Of a DNA stretch of 10,103 nucleotides, positions 1 to 6,400 are shown in pieces. This DNA is from an uncultured Planctomycetaceae bacterium. GTDB taxonomy: Bacteria; Planctomycetota; Planctomycetia; Planctomycetales; Planctomycetaceae. The position numbers and the translations under genes were made by a program. The notes under the pieces were generated by a model. The model searched no databases, had not been told where the DNA came from, and saw only the letters and a program-made list of their open reading frames with translations. Each line of letters starts with the position of its first letter. The first letter of the stretch is position 1. Where the stretch lies: NCBI GenBank assembly GCA_903921605.1, contig CAIXQV010000479.1, positions 1 to 10,103 of the forward strand, read 5' to 3'.

Positions 1-1
1 G

Positions 2-97
2 AAGAAAGTTGCCGAGGAAACTCAGAAGAATGGCAAGATCGTGGAGAAGGTCGAATCCGTCTACATGACTGCGACTGATAATTCTCCGATGAAGTAA
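2..97 (+). CDS. C-terminal end of an unidentified protein (partial)
   Basis: The window opens inside a reading frame whose first whole codon is at base 2 and which ends at TAA 95-97, leaving 31 residues. The tail is rich in lysine and glutamate (begins KKVAEETQKNGKIVEKVE, ends TATDNSPMK). The other + frame checked through this stretch meets a stop earlier, and a strong hairpin terminator starts 22 bases after the TAA, which supports this frame. No motif identifies the family and there is no membrane segment in what remains. The gene is convergent with the ABC ATPase to its right. Function is unknown. Confidence 0.6.
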   Translation, partial: KKVAEETQKNGKIVEKVESVYMTATDNSPMK

Positions 98-119
98 TTC
101 CGGGCGACTTAATGGCAAA

Positions 120-164
120 CAGGTTTCCCGCGCCCTGAATTGCGCGGGAAACCTGAGTTTCTTT
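120..164 (+). terminator. Rho-independent terminator, 14-bp perfect stem
   Basis: The left arm CAGGTTTCCCGCGC (120-133) and right arm GCGCGGGAAACCTG (142-155) are exact reverse complements around the 8-base loop CCTGAATT. The T-rich stretch AGTTTCTTT follows. It lies 22 bases after the stop of the upstream partial gene. Read on the other strand the hairpin is followed only by GTTTGCC, so termination of the convergent ABC gene (its stop is about 120 bases away) is possible but weaker. Confidence 0.85.
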
Positions 165-273
165 GATGCAAAGAAATACTGCGATTTTATTTCGTGCGCG
201 GGCGCCATTGAGGCATTGAACTTTATCAACCCCGCGAGCCCCCGGCTTCGTTTCGTGCCGTGTGGAGCACAAC

Positions 274-1203
274 CTACTGCACAAGTCCCTTGGTAAGCTG
301 CAGGAACGCAGTTTCCAGGTTGACTTCTTCTTCGCGGAACAAAGTAATCCGGAAGCCCGCGTTGACCAGCTCGGTCGGCAGAGCGCTGTAATCTTCGACG
401 GTTGGCTTCATCGTGACTTCCAGAAGCTGATCTTTCGTAATGTTTACAGACTCAACTTCGTCCAACTGTTCGAACAGCTTTGCAGCACCGTCCGTTCGCT
501 CCTTGACGCGAATATTCAGCATAATGCGCTGACGAGCTTTCCTCATGACTTCGGCCACGTTGCCGTCCACAATCATGTGGCCCTTTTCGATCATGCCAAC
601 GCGAGTACACACATCGGCCAATTCCGGCAGAATGTGGCTGCTGACGATGACCGTCTTTTTCATTTCGCCGAGACGCTTGAGCAGATTACGAATCTCGATT
701 CGAGCACGCGGGTCAAGACCGCTGGCCGGTTCATCCAGCAACAGCACCTGGGGTTCGTGCAGCAATGTCCGTGCGAGTCCGATACGTTGCGTCTGACCGC
801 GAGACAATTCGTTGACCATGGCATCCCGCTTGAAGGCCATGTCGACGAGTTCCAGTTTCTCTTCGCAGACTTTCCGGCGACCGGGTCCGTTGATTCGATA
901 GGCAGCGGCGAAGAATTCGAGGTATTCGATGACGGTCATGTCGTCGTACACACCGAAAAAGTCCGGCATAAATCCCACCAGCCGACGAATCTCTTCCTGA
1001 TCCGTGTAGATCGACTTGCCGCAAACGTACGCTTCACCGTGATCCGGATTCAGCAACGTCGCGATCATCCGCATCGTTGTCGTTTTGCCGGATCCGTTCG
1101 GACCGATGAATCCAAACACGTCGCCTTCAGCCAGTTTCAGTGTGATATCGTTCGCAGCAATCAGATTGCCGTAACGTTTGGTCAGATTTCGTGTTTCAAT
1201 CAT
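274..1203 (-). CDS. ABC transporter ATP-binding protein, ABC-2 export type
   Basis: This 309-residue protein is the cytoplasmic nucleotide-binding subunit of an ABC transporter, expected to hydrolyse ATP to drive a membrane permease. Visible motifs in order: A-loop Tyr11, Walker A GPNGSGKT (34-41), signature LSRGQTQR (133-140), Walker B VLLLDEP (153-159), D-loop SGLDP (161-165) and switch His190. After residue 220 there is an extra C-terminal domain of about 90 residues, typical of ABC-2 (drug, polysaccharide or gliding-type) exporters. The ATG at 1203-1201 has AGGTG (1213-1209) 5 bases ahead. Two departures from consensus: the Q-loop region reads GFMPDFFGVYDD, with Asp81 where Gln is usual, and the signature has Arg for the first of its two glycines. 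No permease is adjacent: the downstream neighbour is convergent and the upstream one divergent. Substrate and direction of transport cannot be read from the sequence. Confidence 0.93.
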   Translation of the reverse strand: MIETRNLTKRYGNLIAANDITLKLAEGDVFGFIGPNGSGKTTTMRMIATLLNPDHGEAYVCGKSIYTDQEEIRRLVGFMPDFFGVYDDMTVIEYLEFFAAAYRINGPGRRKVCEEKLELVDMAFKRDAMVNELSRGQTQRIGLARTLLHEPQVLLLDEPASGLDPRARIEIRNLLKRLGEMKKTVIVSSHILPELADVCTRVGMIEKGHMIVDGNVAEVMRKARQRIMLNIRVKERTDGAAKLFEQLDEVESVNITKDQLLEVTMKPTVEDYSALPTELVNAGFRITLFREEEVNLETAFLQLTKGLVQ

Positions 1204-1845
1204 CGGTACACCTGAGTTCCATGGAGTATTGCGGCCACAACAGACCGCGTCCTGACTCCGAGCAGATTACGGGGCTGACGGTCTTACGCCAATCCGCGGT
1301 TTTCGTTGGCAGAATGTTGGCTGCGGGCGGCGATTGCACCTAGATTTCCACGTTTCCGCAAGCAAAAGTAGCGGAATCTCCAGAGAACCACGAAATCCCG
1401 AGCCCTGTTATTCCTTGAGGTTGTTTCAAGTGGAGGTTGCCGCCCCTGCGGATTCAGTATTCCGAGGCATTTGTGGGTCTGACGGCGGTCCATCCCGGTT
1501 TTCGGAGGTATCTCGAGTCTCCCCCGCGACATCCACGCAACACGGTGCGTTGGCATCGGCCTGTCCAGCCTCCGCACTGTGTGAATTGAGGCCAGGGGTT
1601 CGCGGGTGACCTCAACAGAGGATAGCCTCAATCGTGGCCGCGTAGAGATTAGTCGCTGATGCAGGCCAACAACGCCGGATGAGCAATTATCTTCGGGTCT
1701 ATCATCCTTCACACATTCCTGACAAACTTGTGACAGGCCGCTCACCACTGTTTTCCGCGAATGGCGTCCAATACGCACAGGTCGCTCGCGACCAGGATTC
1801 CAGTCTTCAGGACCTTCAAATTCAGGACCTACAGGGAGAGTCAGT
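1204..1845. other. 640-base region without a convincing gene
   Basis: This stretch lies between the divergent ABC ATPase and vWA genes and should hold both promoters, but I see no clear sigma70-like -35/-10 pair for either. There are small dyads, for example TTCCGC/GCGGAA around 1354-1376 and GAGG-ATAG-CCTC near 1619-1630, too short to interpret. One - strand frame stays open from 1979 to 1284, but it starts inside the vWA signal-peptide region and its translation is rich in Arg, Ser and Pro without any domain. It could be a decayed gene or a dispersed intergenic repeat, which only a genome comparison could show. Confidence 0.5.
1806..1830. repeat. Short direct repeat TTCAGGACCT, 15-base spacing
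   Basis: The 10-mer TTCAGGACCT occurs at 1806-1815 and again at 1821-1830, exactly 15 bases apart, and ends 15 bases before the ATG of the vWA gene. This puts it in the probable 5' untranslated leader. It may be a protein-binding or mRNA-level control site, or chance; the sequence alone does not decide. Confidence 0.4.
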
Positions 1846-3270
1846 ATGAAAACATTCATGTCATGGAACACAGTCTCGCGATTGATTCTGGCGACGCTGT
1901 GTCTGTTGCCGAGTCTTCGAGTTGCCGAGGCATCCGAAAAGATCGCAGCGGATGACCACGGTTTGAAGCTGACTCTCAATGCCCGGCCAGCGTACTCGGT
2001 GCTGAAGGCCGGTGAAAAACAGACGGCATGGATGCGAGTTGGTCTGACGGGTTTTCATCTGAAGCCGGAAGGCGAACGTGCGCCGATCAATGTGGCAATC
2101 GTACTGGACCGATCCGGTTCTATGCAGGGCGAGAAGATTGAGAAGGCCCGCGAAGCCGCCATCAATGCTCTTGATCTCCTGAAGCCCACAGACATCGTTT
2201 CCATCATTGCTTACGATACCGACGTCAGTGTTCTCGTCCCCGCAACAAAACTGACCGACAAGGAACAGGTCGTCGGAGTCATTCGCGGTATCCAGGCCAA
2301 CGGCAACACAGCTCTCTTTGGAGGCGTCAGCAAGGGAGCGGCCGAGGTTCGCAAGTTTCTCGATGACAAACATGTGAATCGTATCATTCTGCTGTCCGAC
2401 GGTCTGGCGAACGTTGGTCCATCGTCGCCCGGAGAACTTGGGGATCTGGGAACATCGCTGAAGAAAGAGAATATCAGCGTCTCCACTTTGGGCCTTGGAT
2501 CAGGATATAACGAAGACCTGATGGTGAATCTGGCTGGCATGAGCGGCGGGAATCATCAATTCATCGAGAACGCTTCAGAGCTCGCCAGCATCTTTCGTCG
2601 CGAATTTGACGAAGCCCTGTCGGTGGTTGCTCAGGAGATTGATCTGAAGATTGAAATTCCAGAGGGCATTCGACCGGTGCGAGTCCTGGGAAATGCGGCC
2701 GACATCAATGGCCAAAGCGTGGTAACTCGCCTTGCTCAGGTTTACAGCGATCAGCAAAAGCATGTTGTGATCGAAGTCGAAATTCCCGCCGCAATGGCGA
2801 TTGAAGGAACCGACGGCAACGATGAGACAAAGCCTGTGACCCTGGCGAAGGTGGCGGTCACTTATGCCAACATGTGCAATCACAAATCAGAAACACTCGA
2901 AGGCAGCGTGGCTGTGGCCTTCAGTTCTGATGATAAGAAAGTGAAAGCCAGCCGAGACAACTCGGTCATGGCTGATGTTGTTGCCCTGCTGGCCAATGAA
3001 CGCAATAAGCTGGCAACGCAGTTCCTGGATCAGGGCGACATCGAAGCCTGCCGCAGAACCCTTCAGGAGAATGCATCCTATCTCAGTGAAAATGGGGCAG
3101 AACTTAACGTCGATGCCCTGGAGATCTTTGCCGAGACCAATCGATCTCAGTTGAAACGTCTGGAAGGCATTACCTCAAACGGTGCGCCAGCCGCCGTGTT
3201 GTCGCGCAAGATTCAGCGAGACAGCCAGTTGAAGGTCGAACAGCAGGCTCCGTCGGCCGTGAAGCCGTAA
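1846..3270 (+). CDS. Secreted von Willebrand factor type A domain protein
   Basis: The 474-residue product starts at ATG 1846 with GGGAGAG five bases upstream. Residues 1-29 form a Sec signal peptide (hydrophobic core LILATLCLLPSL, likely cleavage after AEA). A vWA domain spans about 80-260 and carries a complete MIDAS metal site: D88-R-S90-G-S92, Thr155 in the NGNTALFGG loop and Asp185 in LLSDGLANVG. It should therefore bind Mg2+ and be competent for protein-protein adhesion. A beta-rich segment (about 265-360) and a helical tail (about 365-450, including LANERNKLATQFLDQGDIE) follow. This layout resembles the C-terminal part of YfbK-type vWA proteins. There is no C-terminal membrane anchor, sortase motif or lipobox, so the mature protein is predicted to be soluble outside the cytoplasmic membrane. 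It stands alone: ABC ATPase divergent upstream, giant gene convergent downstream. The binding partner is unknown. Confidence 0.92.
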   Translation: MKTFMSWNTVSRLILATLCLLPSLRVAEASEKIAADDHGLKLTLNARPAYSVLKAGEKQTAWMRVGLTGFHLKPEGERAPINVAIVLDRSGSMQGEKIEKAREAAINALDLLKPTDIVSIIAYDTDVSVLVPATKLTDKEQVVGVIRGIQANGNTALFGGVSKGAAEVRKFLDDKHVNRIILLSDGLANVGPSSPGELGDLGTSLKKENISVSTLGLGSGYNEDLMVNLAGMSGGNHQFIENASELASIFRREFDEALSVVAQEIDLKIEIPEGIRPVRVLGNAADINGQSVVTRLAQVYSDQQKHVVIEVEIPAAMAIEGTDGNDETKPVTLAKVAVTYANMCNHKSETLEGSVAVAFSSDDKKVKASRDNSVMADVVALLANERNKLATQFLDQGDIEACRRTLQENASYLSENGAELNVDALEIFAETNRSQLKRLEGITSNGAPAAVLSRKIQRDSQLKVEQQAPSAVKP

Positions 3271-3297
3271 AGAATTTTTCTGGATCTGCCTCCTACG

Positions 3298-3320
3298 CCA
3301 CCGGGTTTACCCCGGTGGTT
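3298..3320 (+). terminator. Hairpin after the vWA gene, probable terminator
   Basis: The arms CCACCGGG (3298-3305) and CCCGGTGG (3311-3318) pair perfectly around the 5-base loop TTTAC. The structure starts 27 bases after the vWA stop. Only TTTAAAGG follows rather than a long T-run, so it may be an imperfect intrinsic terminator or an mRNA 3'-end stabiliser. Its left arm reappears in the hairpin at 3411-3428. Confidence 0.55.
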
Positions 3321-3447
3321 TAAAGGCCTTTGCACCACTTACATTCTCGTAACTGGAGCAACCGTTGGCTCACCATGATCCAAAGGACACTGGTGCAGAA
3401 GTCTATCGACCACCGGGTTTCCCTGGTGCCGGATAAGCCTGATATCC
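3298..3447. repeat. Paired-hairpin element in the convergent intergenic gap
   Basis: Two related hairpins bracket the gap: CCACCGGG/CCCGGTGG at 3298-3318, and CACCGGG/CCTGGTG (one G-T pair, loop TTTC) at 3411-3428. Both contain CCACCGGGTTT. Between them lie the palindrome AAAGGCCTTT (3322-3331) and a spaced inverted repeat TGCACCA (3331-3337) / TGGTGCA (3391-3397). A further small stem GGATA/TATCC (3431-3447) sits 19 bases from the stop of the giant gene on the other strand. The arrangement resembles REP/BIME-type repeats found between convergent genes; no transposase is present. Confidence 0.5.
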
Positions 3448-3465
3448 TGTGCGGATGATTGTTCT

Positions 3466-6400
3466 CTATTGGGTGACCAACGCCGCTCGTTTCCGAATCT
3501 CTGCGTTGGCATGTTCTCTTAGCTTCAGCACCATCTCGTTCTTCTTCAGTTCGGCGGGCAATTTGGAATTCTCGATCGCCTGCAACGTGAGAAGAATCTT
3601 CGCATCATCTCGCAACATGCCTTCCAGCGCCAGCTTGCGATTATGGTCTGACAAGTAGCCATAAGCACCGATCAGCATCTCAGCGGCTGTCACATCTCGG
3701 ACATCTGCGAGGCCGCTAACAGCGCCCATTTGCAGTTCGTCGTTGATCCCCCTCTGCAGATACTTCTCCAGTTGTGGCTTTGCCATGGACCAATCCCGCA
3801 GGGCAACCATTCGAAGTGCATCGTAGCGAGTTCCCGGCGGTACGGATTCATCGTCTGCCATGGTGGACGATTCAATCAGAGCGTGATTCCATGCCGCCAG
3901 CAAAGACTGGTCACCTTCAAGGATCGTTTTAAGCACCTCATCCGGCCAGTGCCCCGCGAGCGTCAGTCCATTGATCAGTCCGCCGCCGATGACCACCGAT
4001 TGCCAGTGCTCCAGACGCTTTTCTGAGGCTGGCAAACTGGCCCGCAGCACAGCCTTGACGTTCTCGGCATCTGCCGCTTTTCCCACCGCTATGGCAACTC
4101 GCCAGATCCAGGGAATTCGTCGATACTCCTCCTTGCTGCCGGACTCTTCTGGAAGTCCCACGGCCATAAGCGGGATAATCTCCGCTGCTTTTTCCAGATT
4201 GGCTGCGATCAGCTTTTCTCGTTCGGCCGCCGGAACTTTGTCGTCGATTAATCGGGCCGCGATCTCCGCCGCAGTCACTGGTGGCTTTGATGGCTTTTCA
4301 TCATCGGTAACCATACCCGTGGCGAGCGGTACGCCGCCGATCTGAACCAGATGCAATGCTCGCAGATCGGCCAAGGCCGCACGAAGATCCCCCGCCGGAC
4401 GAATCACAAGTTCCGACTCACCTTCCTGAATCAATGTCTTACCCAGATACACAAGTTGATAACGACTCCAGGCACCGGTGCTGCCGACGTTCCCTTTGAG
4501 CGACGGCTGAACTCCTTCAATCAAAAATCCACTGCCTGCCGCATTCGGATCACAGGCCCATTCGCCCCAAACAGCCAGTTCACGAGCATTCTCGGCCTGA
4601 ATTCTCCAACGTACGACGTCATCTTTGCCATGCCAATAACCGATGTTCTGGAACGGCGTTTCGAAGGTAATATCGCCGCCGTAGATTTCCGCCTGAGCTG
4701 CCTGCAGAGCCACATTGCCGGACGATGGAACCGAGACAACACCAGGCCTGTTGCCTTCGATGGATTTAGGCGGCTGACGAATTGTCTGTAGCCACGCCCA
4801 GAGATTGTTGATGTCCTCTGGAGATGCATTCTGCTCGAAGCCTTCCGGCATCAGAGACTTGCCCGTGCTGCGAATTTGTTCAATTTCAGACCGCAGCACA
4901 GTTTCTCGTTTTCCCTCGGCGGCCAGCAAAGTCAGATTTGAAGCCGCCTCTTCAGCAATCAGACCTGTCAAACTGCGGCCGTCATTCAACACTGCCACAT
5001 AGGCTTGATAGCGGGGATCGATGGCCTGATTCGGATCGAGCATTGAAATCAACAACGCCTGCACGGGTTTGCCACTGTAAGCGGCGATCTCCGGTCCAAC
5101 ACTGTGGCCTGTTTCCTGCAGTCGATGACAGTTGGAACAGTGTTTCTGGAAGACCTGTCGCCCCAGATTGGGATCTCCCTTCTCGTTGATCGCGGCGGTG
5201 TAACGATCAATCGCCGCCTGACGACCGGCCGAAGTTCGAGGCTTGAAACTAGCCGCGGCCGCATTACGAATACTCTCATTCTGATGATCCAGCAAAGCTT
5301 GTTGCTGAGCGAGATCCAGCTCAGCCGCAGACACGGTGCCTTCAGCAATCGCTGACAACAACTTCTGAGTCCAGCTGGCTCGTGACAGCATCATCGCGAT
5401 CGCTTCTTTGCGAACTCGAGGTTCATGTGTCGCCCAATGAGACAGGAGGATTTCTGCGACATCTTCGCTGCCATCTTTGCTTAATGCAGCAATCACGGCG
5501 GACTGCATCGTTGGTCCACTGCGAGGATTCAAAAGCTCAATCAGAACATCGGTCTTCGGCATGTTGAACATCCGTCCCTGAGCCAGCAACTTGACGCCAG
5601 CGACGCGAACTTTCTCATCCTTTTCTTCATTCTTTGCGACGGACTCCGCCACCGCAATGGCTAGCGACCAATCGCCTACGATGACGGGGCTGTCTGGTTT
5701 CAGCGTCGATTCCGGTCGCCCTCGATACGCATCAACGAAAGCCGATAACCGCCCCAGAGAGACAGCGGCAGACTCTGTTGTTACGTCAGAAACGGCGACC
5801 CGACAAAGGTATGCAAATAATGAGATCAGCGTCTCTTCATCAGCCAGAGTTGCGGCATTCATCAACAGGCGGTTCCAGTTTGCTGTACCTGCGGAGATCA
5901 TTGACACTTCTCTAAGCACTGCAGACATGTTCGATGATGTGAGTGAACTCTCGATGGCGGAATCCAGGTGACTTCCAGTCGCTTCACGTGCCCCAACGGC
6001 AGCGAAAGTCTTCGCAGCATCTTCGGCATTCATAAACCCGGCCGCATACGCAACCTGCACCAGCACTTGAGTATCCGGGTCGGCCGCCAATTCCTGAACC
6101 ATTGCAACAAGTTCCGGAGACTTCACGAACATCGACTCACTGACTCGTACGGCGTCACGACGCACATGGGCATCCTGATCATGCAGTGCCAGATTCACAT
6201 TCTCAACGGTCGCTGTTTTCAGATTCGCAAGGGTCGCGAGAGCCTGCAGACGCACGGCAGGATGCCGGGATTCGGCACAAAGTTTCTGCAATGCCTGTGT
6301 CGCTGCGACATCCTGATTCCATTGAATCAGCTGTTGCACAAGATCTCGCGTAGTTCCGTTCGGCGTGTCCATGGCCGCTGCGAGCTCAGCGCCACTCATT

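Noticed and set aside
262..1215. A 317-codon + strand open frame opposite the ABC ATPase
   Set aside because: It mirrors the ATPase gene almost exactly, and its translation is His/Phe/Gln-rich with no domain, while the opposite strand has all ABC motifs. It is an antisense shadow.
1284..1979. A 231-codon - strand open frame
   Set aside because: It starts inside the vWA coding region, shows no recognisable domain, and has Arg/Ser/Pro-rich composition. Kept only as a finding about the gap.
4351..4791. Several + strand frames of 60-160 codons opposite the giant gene, such as this one and 7363-7758 and 7960-8448
   Set aside because: They all lie within the coding strand of the 1827-residue protein, have no domains and show biased composition typical of antisense frames.
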